Positions 1 to 5,694 of a stretch of 5,832 nt of DNA are shown here, in pieces. Both the position numbers and the translations under genes were made by a program. Under the pieces are notes generated by a model, which was given only the letters and a program-made list of their open reading frames with translations, was not told the DNA's origin and made no database searches. Within the stretch, counting starts at the first letter, position 1, and the number at the start of each line of letters is the position of its first letter. The DNA comes from Pseudomonadota bacterium (GTDB taxonomy: Bacteria; Pseudomonadota; Alphaproteobacteria; Rhizobiales; Beijerinckiaceae). The stretch lies in assembly GCA_023452965.1 (NCBI GenBank), contig JAEXUU010000460.1, forward strand, positions 1 to 5,832, written 5' to 3'.

Positions 1-407
1 GCGGGAAAGGACGGGTGCGCCGCGATCACCGCCGGAATGTCGCCGACCATCGAGATCGGCGCGAGATCCTTCTCCACGTCGAAGCCCGGCGTCTTGTAGA
101 GCGCCATGTTGATCGCGAGGCCGTTGGTGCCGAGCAGCAGGGTATGGCCGTCCGGCGCGCTGCGGACCACCGCCATGGCGGCAAGGTTAGAGCCGGCGCC
201 CGGGCGGCTCTCGACGATGAAGTTCTGGCCGAGACTGGCCGAAAGCCGCTCCGACAGCGCCCGTGCCACGGTGTCGACGGCGCCGCCTGAGGAGAAGCCG
301 TTGACGACGGTGACAACCTTGCTCGGATAGTCTTGGCCGCTGGCGGCCTGCGACAGCAGCAGCGCCGACGCTGCGATGATCAGGCTCTTCAGTGCTCTCC
401 CTGGCAT
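1..407 (-). CDS. Tripartite tricarboxylate transporter (Bug/TctC-type) substrate-binding protein, N-terminal part
   Basis: The window edge cuts this gene; 135 codons are visible. Translation from the ATG at 407 gives a signal peptide (basic start MPGRALK, then a hydrophobic stretch to about residue 22) followed by QDYPSK, the usual start of mature Bug proteins. Next come the family landmarks: NGFSSGGAVDTVAR (about 36-49, the ligand-loop region), a VESRPGAGSN segment (65-74) and PDGHTLLLGTNG (85-96). Bug proteins are periplasmic binding proteins that capture carboxylates, often di- or tricarboxylic or aromatic acids, some for a TctAB permease and some as orphans. A purine-rich Shine-Dalgarno stretch (GAGGGGAG) lies just upstream of the start. 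The gene follows the GalB-like gene by 49 nt on the same strand, so co-transcription and uptake of the same pathway's substrate are inferred. The ligand cannot be read from sequence. The full protein should be about 320 residues. Confidence 0.9.
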   Translation of the reverse strand, partial: MPGRALKSLIIAASALLLSQAASGQDYPSKVVTVVNGFSSGGAVDTVARALSERLSASLGQNFIVESRPGAGSNLAAMAVVRSAPDGHTLLLGTNGLAINMALYKTPGFDVEKDLAPISMVGDIPAVIAAHPSFP

Positions 408-456
408 CTTCTCTCCCCTCGATTGTGATTTTTTGGCTTGTGCTTCTTGATTATCG

Positions 457-1176
457 TCAGACCGGGTCCAGCCGGTTCATCGTCGTCGGGAACACCCTCT
501 GGAAGCTCTCGGCATAGAGTGCCGAGCCGAAATTGCGGCGCCGCGCCAGGTTTCCGTTCTTTTCGGCGACGCCCTTGTAGTAGCTCCACAGCGAGACCTG
601 GCCCTTGAGGCACTGCATCGCCGCGAACTTCTGTTCCCAGACCTCGGTGATATCGAGATAGGTGTCGGGAACGTATTCGCAGATCTCGGGCTGGTGCGGC
701 TCGAAACAGTAGACCTGCGGCGCGCCCGCGATCTCGCCCCAGGGCCGCCCCTGCGCCTGCGCGACCTGGCGCGCCTCGACGGCGAAGCGGAAGGTCTCGA
801 CATGGTCCCAGTTCGAGGGGTCGACGCGCGGATGCGTCATCATGAAGGCGGGCTGGTGCTTGCGCAGCAGGCGGACCGTCGTCTCGAACATCTCCGCCGT
901 CGGCCGCAGCGGATAGTCCTCCTCACCGAGGAAATGGATCTCGGCGCCGAGGATCTTCGCCGCGTTTTCGGCTTCCTCGCGGCGGATGTCGCGGGCCTTC
1001 GCGGCCGTCATCGCCTTGTCCTCATAGAGCTTGGCCGACTCGCCATAGGCGCCATAGCTCAGGCAGACCACGATCGGCTTCAGGCCCAGCTTCGCATGGC
1101 AGGCGATTGCCCCGCCCGCACGCCATACGAAATCGCCGACATGGGCGGCAACCACGACAAAGCTCTTATCCGACAC
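457..1176 (-). CDS. galB: GalB-like 4-oxalomesaconate hydratase (PIG-L superfamily)
   Basis: The 239-residue product matches the PIG-L/LmbE fold. It opens with beta-strand VVVAAH and a variant metal motif, AHVGDF (residues 11-16), in place of the usual AHPDD; a second metal-site region is THPRVDPSNWDH (114-125). H12, D15 and H125 are the likely zinc ligands. FVWRAGGAIA, VVCLSYGAYGESAKL, YPLRP and CFEPHQPEICEY are the pattern I recall for Pseudomonas putida GalB. That enzyme is a PIG-L relative that hydrates 4-oxalomesaconate to 4-carboxy-4-hydroxy-2-oxoadipate in gallate (and protocatechuate 4,5-cleavage) degradation, in the cytoplasm. A GTG at 1176 is chosen because GAGAGGA sits 6 nt ahead of it; the in-frame ATG at 1197 lies upstream of that ribosome site. 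The gene heads a probable operon with the binding-protein gene and is divergent from a LysR regulator. The alternative is a PIG-L deacetylase of other substrate; the variant motif argues against a standard sugar deacetylase. Confidence 0.8.
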   Translation of the reverse strand: MSDKSFVVVAAHVGDFVWRAGGAIACHAKLGLKPIVVCLSYGAYGESAKLYEDKAMTAAKARDIRREEAENAAKILGAEIHFLGEEDYPLRPTAEMFETTVRLLRKHQPAFMMTHPRVDPSNWDHVETFRFAVEARQVAQAQGRPWGEIAGAPQVYCFEPHQPEICEYVPDTYLDITEVWEQKFAAMQCLKGQVSLWSYYKGVAEKNGNLARRRNFGSALYAESFQRVFPTTMNRLDPV

Positions 1177-1182
1177 GGCATA

Positions 1183-1189
1183 TCCTCTC
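1183..1189 (-). promoter_or_regulatory. Ribosome binding site that fixes the galB start
   Basis: On the minus strand this reads GAGAGGA, with a 6-nt spacer to the GTG at 1176. It lies inside the extended reading frame that begins at the ATG at 1197, so it supports the GTG as the true start and makes the first seven codons of the longer frame untranslated leader. Confidence 0.65.
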
Positions 1190-1206
1190 GGCGGCATTAC
1201 GAAACC

Positions 1207-1235
1207 CTGATAGGTTCAGGACCCTAACCGCCGAA
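1207..1235 (-). promoter_or_regulatory. Candidate weak promoter for the galB operon
   Basis: Reading the minus strand, TTCGGC (1235-1230) and TATCAG (1212-1207) are separated by 17 nt. The -10-like hexamer matches the housekeeping consensus at four of six positions and the -35 is poor, as is common for activator-dependent promoters. It would start transcription near 1200, giving a leader of about 24 nt before the GTG at 1176. This is inferred from spacing and position only. Confidence 0.3.
1213..1229. promoter_or_regulatory. Candidate LysR-type T-N11-A site (GGTT-N9-AACC)
   Basis: GGTT (1213-1216) and AACC (1226-1229) form an interrupted dyad. Within it, T1215 and A1227 are spaced by 11 nt, the classic LysR-family operator geometry. 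It lies in the 155-bp divergent space between galB and the lysR gene, against the candidate galB -10 element, where the activation half-site of such regulators usually falls. The arms are only 4 bp, so a chance occurrence is possible. Confidence 0.4.
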
Positions 1236-1256
1236 AACTCCGAAAAATACAGCGTT

Positions 1257-1279
1257 TATCGGATACAGATATACCGATA
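1257..1279. promoter_or_regulatory. Candidate LysR-type recognition dyad (TATCGG-N11-CCGATA)
   Basis: Perfect 6-bp inverted arms, TATCGG (1257-1262) and CCGATA (1274-1279), flank an 11-nt AT-rich spacer. The centre at 1268 is about 68 bp upstream of the inferred galB transcription start near 1200, close to the -65 position typical of a LysR recognition site. It is also 53-75 bp upstream of the lysR start codon, so autoregulation is plausible. An overlapping ACCG-N4-CGGT palindrome (1273-1284) and a GTTTATC direct repeat (1254-1260 and 1283-1289) lie in the same AT-rich patch. Confidence 0.45.
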
Positions 1280-1331
1280 CCGGTTTATCTCTCGATCTTC
1301 GCTCCTGCGCGTCCCTTACCGCGCGCCTTGC

Positions 1332-2315
1332 ATGGTGTCTCAGATGGCCGGACGCAGCTTCTCCCTTCTCAAGCAGCGCCTGCGCATGCGGCAGCTGCGG
1401 GTTGCGGTCGCGATCGCCGATGAGGGCAGCGTGCTCAAGGCCTCGCGGGCGCTGGGCCTGACCCAGCCGGCGGCGACCCGCAGCCTGCTCGATCTCGAGG
1501 ACTATCTCGGCGTCAGGATCTTCGATCGCCTGCCCCGCGGCGTCGCGCTGACCCGCTATGGCGAGGCCGTGATTGCCCGGGCCCGGCGCGTCCTCGCCGA
1601 GGTCGACCGCATCGGCGAGGATCTGATCCTGATCGACACCGGCATGCTGGAGGCGATCGTCGTCGGCGTCCTGCCCTCGGCCGCGACCGGGTTGATGCCG
1701 CAGGTCCTGACCCGCTTCAACACGGCCCATCCAGGCACCACCGTGCAGATCGTCGAAGGCCGCATGCACGAATTGCTGGCGTTGCTCGGCTCGAACAAGA
1801 TCGACCTGATCGTCGGACGGCTCTACGAGCCGGTCATCCCCGACAGCTTCATCCGCGAGCCGCTCTATGACGAGCCGCTGGCGCTGCTTGCCCGCTATGG
1901 CCACCCACTCTTCAAGGACGGGCGCATCGATCTGGAAAGCCTGAAGACGCAAGCCTTCATCCTGCCGACGCTCGACCAACGACTCGGCCAGGATGTCGAG
2001 ATGGCGATGCGCGGCAACCGGCTGGAGCTGGAGACGCCGGTGCTGCGCGCCAGCTCGATGTCGATGATCCGGGAGGTGCTGATGACTTCGGATCGCGTCT
2101 CGATGCTCTCGAGCCTGACCATGGTCGGCGACCTCGTCCGTGGCGGCTTGCGCCTCGTGCCCTGTCATATCGAGACGGAGCCGCGCGCCGGCGGCATGGT
2201 GCGGCGCTCGTCCGGCCCGTCACGCACCGTCGACAGCCTGCGCCAGATCATCCTCGATTATGTCGGGGAGCTCACCGCCACCGGCTATCTTCGCGCCCTA
2301 CCGCCGCCCGGCTGA
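1332..2315 (+). CDS. LysR-type transcriptional regulator (GbpR/PcaQ-like), probable regulator of the divergent galB operon
   Basis: The 327-residue product is of normal LysR-family length. Residues about 17-76 are the N-terminal winged helix-turn-helix: RMRQLRVAVAIADEGSVLKA, then the recognition segment GLTQPAATRSLLDLE, then the wing region IFDRLPRGVALTRYGEAV. Residues about 95-315 form the periplasmic-binding-protein-like effector domain, with VGVLPSAATGLMPQVL (111-126) and DLIVGR (158-163) as landmarks. The effector-domain style resembles the GbpR/PcaQ group, which often senses sugars or aromatic-pathway intermediates. Divergence from galB with shared dyads suggests it activates that operon in response to a pathway compound; the effector is not readable. 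The frame is open far upstream into galB. The ATG at 1332 is chosen because the HTH begins soon after it; 1344 is an alternative, and neither has a convincing Shine-Dalgarno. Confidence 0.92.
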   Translation: MVSQMAGRSFSLLKQRLRMRQLRVAVAIADEGSVLKASRALGLTQPAATRSLLDLEDYLGVRIFDRLPRGVALTRYGEAVIARARRVLAEVDRIGEDLILIDTGMLEAIVVGVLPSAATGLMPQVLTRFNTAHPGTTVQIVEGRMHELLALLGSNKIDLIVGRLYEPVIPDSFIREPLYDEPLALLARYGHPLFKDGRIDLESLKTQAFILPTLDQRLGQDVEMAMRGNRLELETPVLRASSMSMIREVLMTSDRVSMLSSLTMVGDLVRGGLRLVPCHIETEPRAGGMVRRSSGPSRTVDSLRQIILDYVGELTATGYLRALPPPG

Positions 2316-2323
2316 GCGGAACG

Positions 2324-2338
2324 TGCCGCTCGGCGGCA
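2324..2338. terminator. GC-rich hairpin between convergent genes
   Basis: TGCCGC and GCGGCA form a perfect 6-bp stem around a TCG loop. It lies in the 34-bp gap between the stops of the lysR gene and the convergent exported-protein gene. No U-tract follows on either strand, so it would be a weak or factor-assisted terminator, usable from both sides by its symmetry. Confidence 0.4.
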
Positions 2339-2349
2339 GAGTCGACGGC

Positions 2350-2847
2350 TTAGCGCCCGCAGACGAATTGCCGGGCTCCGGCGAAGCCTTCGATCGGAAA
2401 GCGCAGGCAGCGCGAACCCGCCGCCTCAGGCGTCGGGCAGAGATTGATCGTCGTGGCGTTGCGGGGCGGCGTCGGGAGCGCGACATACCAGGGCGCATAG
2501 CCGTTGTCCGCGAAGGTCGAGACCGCCGAGACGCCGTCAAAGGAGACGAAGATCTTCTTGGTGTCCGAACCGCCAGCCAGCTTCTCGACATTGATCGTCG
2601 GATCGTCGTCGAAACGTCCCTCGATCGCGTTCCTGCTGCATTTTGTCAGGACGAAACTGCTCTTCCGGCCGGCCTTGGCGCGTACATGCGCGACCCTCGG
2701 CGGCTTCTTCAGGCCGAGTTCCTCCTGCGTGTCCTTGTCGACGCCGAGCACCCATTCAGCCGATTTCTGCTGCGCGATGCCTGCGCCCGACGTGAGCAGG
2801 ACGGTTGCAGCGCAAAGCATGGCTCCGGCGACCAGTCTCATCTTCAT
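2350..2847 (-). CDS. Small exported protein of unknown function, four cysteines in the mature part
   Basis: I do not recognise a family. The 165-residue product starts MKMRL and continues with a hydrophobic core (about 5-23) and a small-residue cleavage region GIA-QQ, so a Sec signal peptide ending near residue 25 is likely. Export to the periplasm or beyond is inferred. The cysteine at 12 is in the signal and is not followed by lipoprotein features. The mature part has cysteines at 70, 137, 147 and 163, enough for two disulfides, and closes on one of them (FVCGR). The middle reads as beta-rich (KKIFVSFDGVSAVSTF, 98-113). Signal peptide, even codon use and cysteine spacing support a real gene. 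The start is uncertain among GTG 2850, ATG 2847 and ATG 2841; no good ribosome site separates them. It is convergent with lysR, and the cfa gene lies 178 bp upstream on the same strand. Confidence 0.75.
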   Translation of the reverse strand: MKMRLVAGAMLCAATVLLTSGAGIAQQKSAEWVLGVDKDTQEELGLKKPPRVAHVRAKAGRKSSFVLTKCSRNAIEGRFDDDPTINVEKLAGGSDTKKIFVSFDGVSAVSTFADNGYAPWYVALPTPPRNATTINLCPTPEAAGSRCLRFPIEGFAGARQFVCGR

Positions 2848-3025
2848 CACCGCGCTGGATGTGAAAGCTGAATGAGCGGAAAGCGCAGGCAGGATAGCTG
2901 GTTTCGGCAGGACGGGTCAGAGGCGCCGGCTGATATTCTGGCGTACCTCTCCGATCATCTATCCGTAGCGCTCGAAGATGCTGGAAGTGCTTCGCCAGCC
3001 GCGTCCCGGCGGCAACGGCACGCCT

Positions 3026-4282
3026 TCAGAAGCCGCGCCGCGCCAGTTCCTGTTCAGCGTCGGTGACATAGTCCCGGATCACCGGCACGGCACTCTTGTG
3101 CTGGCCGAGCAGGAGCTGGAAGACCATGTCGCCGCCGATGTCGAAGGAGATCGAGCAGGCGCTGAGGTAGAACTCCCACATCCGCGCGAAACGCTCGCCC
3201 AGCATCACGACGACCTCGTCGCGATGCGCCATGAAGCGCTCGCGCCAGGCCTCCAGCGTCCAGTGGTAATGCCGGCGCCAGAACTCGCAGTCGGAATGCC
3301 AGAGCCCGGTCTGCTCGACCGCGGCGAAGACCTCCGACAGCGCCGGGGCATAGCCGCCGGGGAAGATGTACTTGTCGAAGAACGGGCCGGTGAAGCCGGG
3401 CGGGCCGACACGGCCAATGCAGTGCACGAGCGCGATCCCGTCCGGCGTCAGGAGATCGCGGATCTTCTCGAAGTATTCGAGGTAATGCGCGACGCCGACA
3501 TGCTCCATCATCCCGACCGAGACGATCCGGTCGAACGTCCCGGTCAGCTCGCGATAGTCCTTGTTGATGAAGCTGACGGCATCGCCGACGCCAGCCGCCT
3601 GCGCTCGCTTCTGCGCCGCCGCCATTTGGTCCGGCGAGACGTTGAGGCCGGTGACCTTCGCCCCGCAGGCCTTGGCGAGATAGATCGCAAGCTCGCCCCA
3701 GCCCGAGCCGATATCGAGCACCCGCATGCCCGGCTCGATCCCGAGCTTGGCGGCAAGATGGCGCAGCTTGGCCTTCTGGGCGTTCTCCAATCCTACGTCC
3801 GGAGAATGCCAATACGCACAGGAATAGGTCATCGTCTCGTCGAGCCAGAGCCGGTAGAAGTCGGTCGGGATGTCGTAGTGATGCTTCACCTTCTTGCCGG
3901 CAACGCCGAGCGGATTGTGCATCCGGAAGCGCCTGATCTTGAACCGCACCTTGCGGATCGCCTGTTGAAGCGGATGCTTGCGCAGCTCCTTGCGCTGCAG
4001 CCAGAACAGCGAGAGCAGGTCGTGGATCGAGGAGCCGTCCTCGAAATTGACGCGCCCATCCATATAGCCTTCGGCCAGTGCGAGCTCGGGATTGAGGAAG
4101 ATCTCGCGCTCGATCCTGTCGTCCGAGAAACGCACCGTGACGTCGGGTGCGATCTTGTTCTGGCCGGCGAAGCTGATCGGGCCGGGGCCGGGCCCGAAGA
4201 CGTGGCGCTTACTGTCGGGCGTGATGACGATGAGGCGGCCCTGGCGGACGAAACGCTTCAGGAGCTTAGGCAGCAGCAGCAT
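3026..4282 (-). CDS. cfa: Cyclopropane-fatty-acyl-phospholipid synthase family methyltransferase
   Basis: The 418-residue product is full length for the family. These enzymes transfer a methylene from S-adenosylmethionine to the double bond of unsaturated acyl chains in membrane phospholipids, usually on entry to stationary phase or under acid stress. An N-terminal lipid-interacting domain (about 1-125) precedes the catalytic domain. HHYDIP (134-139) and the SAM loop VLDIGSGWG (188-196) are intact. Aligned by eye with Escherichia coli Cfa, the active-site and bicarbonate-binding residues are all present: C155 in YSCAYW, E260 in GMMEHVG, H287 and I289 in VHCIG, and Y339. KYIFPGG (304-310) is also typical. 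The frame is open for 66 codons further upstream, but MLLLPKLLKRFVRQG matches the usual family start and a G-rich stretch lies just ahead of ATG 4282. Close homologues may methylate without ring closure, so the exact product is not certain. Confidence 0.93.
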   Translation of the reverse strand: MLLLPKLLKRFVRQGRLIVITPDSKRHVFGPGPGPISFAGQNKIAPDVTVRFSDDRIEREIFLNPELALAEGYMDGRVNFEDGSSIHDLLSLFWLQRKELRKHPLQQAIRKVRFKIRRFRMHNPLGVAGKKVKHHYDIPTDFYRLWLDETMTYSCAYWHSPDVGLENAQKAKLRHLAAKLGIEPGMRVLDIGSGWGELAIYLAKACGAKVTGLNVSPDQMAAAQKRAQAAGVGDAVSFINKDYRELTGTFDRIVSVGMMEHVGVAHYLEYFEKIRDLLTPDGIALVHCIGRVGPPGFTGPFFDKYIFPGGYAPALSEVFAAVEQTGLWHSDCEFWRRHYHWTLEAWRERFMAHRDEVVVMLGERFARMWEFYLSACSISFDIGGDMVFQLLLGQHKSAVPVIRDYVTDAEQELARRGF

Positions 4283-4365
4283 GGTCCCCCCGGGCGCATG
4301 ATCGGCTCCGGGAAGGCTAGGGTCTCGCTTGCCGGAGCGCAAACCGTTTGGCGGCGCCTGCGGCT

Positions 4366-4404
4366 GTTTCGGTCGGGCGCATTGCTTTTCCGCGCCCGCG
4401 AAAC
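4366..4404. promoter_or_regulatory. Long bulged dyad in the cfa/methyltransferase divergent region
   Basis: Positions 4366-4380 (GTTTCG, GT, CGGGCGC) pair with 4392-4404 (GCGCCCG, CGAAAC). This is 13 Watson-Crick pairs with a 2-nt bulge at 4372-4373, closing an 11-nt loop ATTGCTTTTCC. It lies about 84 bp upstream of cfa and 90 bp upstream of the methyltransferase gene. It could be a leader-RNA hairpin, a transcription barrier between divergent units or a protein site; the sequence does not decide. A shorter CAAAC-C-GTTTG palindrome sits at 4340-4350. Confidence 0.4.
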
Positions 4405-4438
4405 CCGAGACGCCCCGGTTCCGCGCTCCCCGGAAACA

Positions 4439-4452
4439 GGCTAGGGCTAGCC
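4439..4452. promoter_or_regulatory. Palindrome GGCTAG-GG-CTAGCC, possible operator
   Basis: A perfect 6-bp inverted repeat with a 2-nt centre lies 43 bp ahead of the methyltransferase start codon. Its left side, as AGGCTAGGG, is repeated directly at 4314-4322 near the cfa start and again here at 4438-4446, so both ends of the divergent region carry the same 9-mer. CTAG is rare in many bacterial genomes. Role unknown. Confidence 0.3.
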
Positions 4453-4494
4453 GGAAAGGCGCCCTCCGCGCCGGCCCCAAACGGAAAAGGCCCG

Positions 4495-5226
4495 ATGTCC
4501 TGGCGCGACTTCTGGAATGGCGAGCACGCGATCTACGTCTCGGAGCGTCACAAGGCCTTGCACTACCGGCGCATCGCGCAGGACATCGCCGCCGCTGTAC
4601 CGGGCAGGGATGCGGCCGTTCTCGATGTCGGTTGCGGCGAAGCGCTCTCAGCCGATCTCGCCGCCGCCGCCAGCGGAAAGCTGATCCTCTGCGAGGCGGC
4701 GCCGACCGTCCGTGACAGGCTGAGGGCCCGTTTCGGTTCGCTAGCCAACCTCTCGGTCGTCTCGCCGGAAGAGGTCGAGGCGCTGCCGGATGATTCGCTC
4801 GATCTCGTCGTCGCCAACTCGCTGATCCAGTATCTGAGCGAGGACGAACTGAAACGGGCGCTGGCGACCTGGCTCGCCAAGCTCAGGCCCGGCGGTGAGC
4901 TCATCCTTGCTGACGTGATCCCGCCCGATCTCTCGCCCCTGACCGATGCGAGCGAGCTGCTTGCCTTCGCCTGGCGCGGCGGCTTCTTCTTCGCCGCGCT
5001 CGGGGGCCTCGTCCGCACCGTCTTCTCGGACTACCGCAAGCTGCGGGCACAATACGGTCTCTCGACCTACAGCGCCGTCGGCATCACCGCCTTGGTCGAA
5101 GCGGCCGGTTTCGAAGGCGTCACACGCCGCGCGAATTTCGGCCATAACCCGCACCGCATGGCCTTCTCGGCCAGGAAGGCGCTCACGGTCCCGGAGATTG
5201 CGCCTCAAGCAAGCGCGACTGCCTGA
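4495..5226 (+). CDS. Class I SAM-dependent methyltransferase, substrate unknown
   Basis: The 243-residue product has a Rossmann-type methyltransferase core. Motif I is AVLDVGCGEA (41-50). The acidic residue ending the second strand, which should hold the SAM ribose, is E67 in LILCEAA. DLVVANSLIQYL (103-114) and LRPGGELILAD (130-140) are motifs IV-V in the style of small-molecule and lipid methyltransferases. An N-terminal lead, SWRDFWNGEHAIYVSERHKALHY in sense, precedes the core and likely caps the substrate site. A hydrophobic patch around FAWRGGFFFAALGGLV (158-173) could contact lipid or membrane. The reading frame is open upstream to 4348, but ATG 4495 is preferred: GGAAAAGG lies 4 nt ahead and the family-like sequence begins there. 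The gene is divergent from cfa and ends exactly where the convergent GtrA gene ends. A role in lipid or glycolipid modification is only a guess from the neighbours. Confidence 0.88.
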   Translation: MSWRDFWNGEHAIYVSERHKALHYRRIAQDIAAAVPGRDAAVLDVGCGEALSADLAAAASGKLILCEAAPTVRDRLRARFGSLANLSVVSPEEVEALPDDSLDLVVANSLIQYLSEDELKRALATWLAKLRPGGELILADVIPPDLSPLTDASELLAFAWRGGFFFAALGGLVRTVFSDYRKLRAQYGLSTYSAVGITALVEAAGFEGVTRRANFGHNPHRMAFSARKALTVPEIAPQASATA

Positions 5227-5631
5227 TCACGCCCCTTCGCGATCGGCGAAGGAGAAGAATTTGTGGCCGGCGAAGGTGAAGACCATCACGATCAGCGTCG
5301 TCACCACCTGCATCGGCAGATAGGGCAGGCCGGCAACCTTGACGAAGAGGTGCATCAGCACCCCGGTCAGCAGGAAGCCGCCGAAGGCGATCAGCCCGAA
5401 GCGCCAGCTCGCTTCACCATGGGTCCGCGTCGCCTCGAAGGTCAGCCAGCGGTTCAGCGCGTAAGAGACGAAGCCGCCGAGCACGAAGCCGGCGAGCGAG
5501 GCTGCAACAGGATCAGCCCCGCCGAGCTCGACCAGACCGATCAGCGAGCCGTAATGCGCAACCGCCGCCATCACGCCCGAAAAGGCATAGGCGATGACCT
5601 GGCGCGCATGGCGGGGAAGACGGTTCAGCAT
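5227..5631 (-). CDS. GtrA-family four-helix membrane protein
   Basis: The 134-residue product has four predicted transmembrane helices (about 11-34, 41-62, 77-98 and 103-126), the normal size and layout of the GtrA family. Family signatures follow helices 2 and 4: YALNRWLTF (57-65) and FTFAGHKFFSF (118-128). GtrA-like proteins sit in the inner membrane and are thought to help move polyprenyl-linked sugars for polysaccharide or O-antigen modification; many are uncharacterised. No glycosyltransferase (GtrB-like) partner lies in the window. ATG 5631 is the only good in-frame start, since a stop codon lies four codons upstream, but no clear Shine-Dalgarno precedes it and it falls within an inverted repeat. 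The stop codon directly abuts that of the convergent methyltransferase. Confidence 0.9.
   Translation of the reverse strand: MLNRLPRHARQVIAYAFSGVMAAVAHYGSLIGLVELGGADPVAASLAGFVLGGFVSYALNRWLTFEATRTHGEASWRFGLIAFGGFLLTGVLMHLFVKVAGLPYLPMQVVTTLIVMVFTFAGHKFFSFADREGA
5234..5252. terminator. Hairpin inside the gtrA 3' end, possible terminator of the methyltransferase gene
   Basis: CCTTCGC and GCGAAGG form a perfect 7-bp stem with a 5-nt loop (GATCG), starting 8 nt after the methyltransferase stop codon. It is embedded in the last codons of gtrA (FADRE). No T-run follows immediately on the plus strand, so intrinsic termination would be weak. Confidence 0.35.
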
Positions 5632-5660
5632 CCGGGATGCCTATACCCCGGATGCTGAAC
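5623..5660. repeat. Perfect 14-bp inverted repeat over the gtrA start codon
   Basis: GTTCAGCATCCGGG (5623-5636) and its exact reverse complement (5647-5660) enclose a 10-nt loop. The gtrA start codon (5631-5629) and codons 2-3 are in the left arm, so on the gtrA transcript the AUG would be buried in the 3' side of a strong stem. A second palindrome, GCATCC-G-GGATGC (5628-5640), overlaps it and would compete for pairing. Confidence 0.7.
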
Positions 5661-5694
5661 GGAAGCCTACAAACCATGCGGTTTCCTCGCTCGA

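Noticed and set aside
1107..1331. Long N-terminal extension of the LysR gene into galB
   Set aside because: The 75 extra residues are low-complexity basic sequence read antisense to galB and through its promoter region; the HTH domain begins normally after the ATG at 1332.
1224..2168. 314-codon minus-strand open frame opposite the LysR gene
   Set aside because: It is the antisense reading of a clear LysR coding region, rich in H, D, Q and R as expected for high-GC shadow frames.
2998..3013. GCCGC-N6-GCGGC hairpin downstream of the cfa stop
   Set aside because: The stem is only 5 bp with no T-run on the minus strand; such stems occur often by chance in DNA this GC-rich.
2872..3066. Small plus-strand frame of 64 codons in the gap between the exported-protein gene and cfa
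   Set aside because: It has no ribosome site and no recognisable sequence, and it overlaps the 3' end of cfa.
4397..4422. Possible general-stress (EcfG-type) promoter for cfa on the minus strand, based on GGAAC at 4422-4418
   Set aside because: No CGTT-like -10 occurs 16-17 nt downstream, so only half of the expected motif is present.
2978..4444. 488-codon open frame on the plus strand opposite cfa
   Set aside because: It is the antisense shadow of a strongly conserved enzyme with all its catalytic motifs; its translation has no recognisable domain.
4283..4480. 66-residue N-terminal extension of the cfa gene
   Set aside because: The extension is arginine/proline-rich sequence typical of untranslated GC-rich DNA, and the family's usual start (MLLL..LLKRFV) appears at 4282 after a G-rich stretch.
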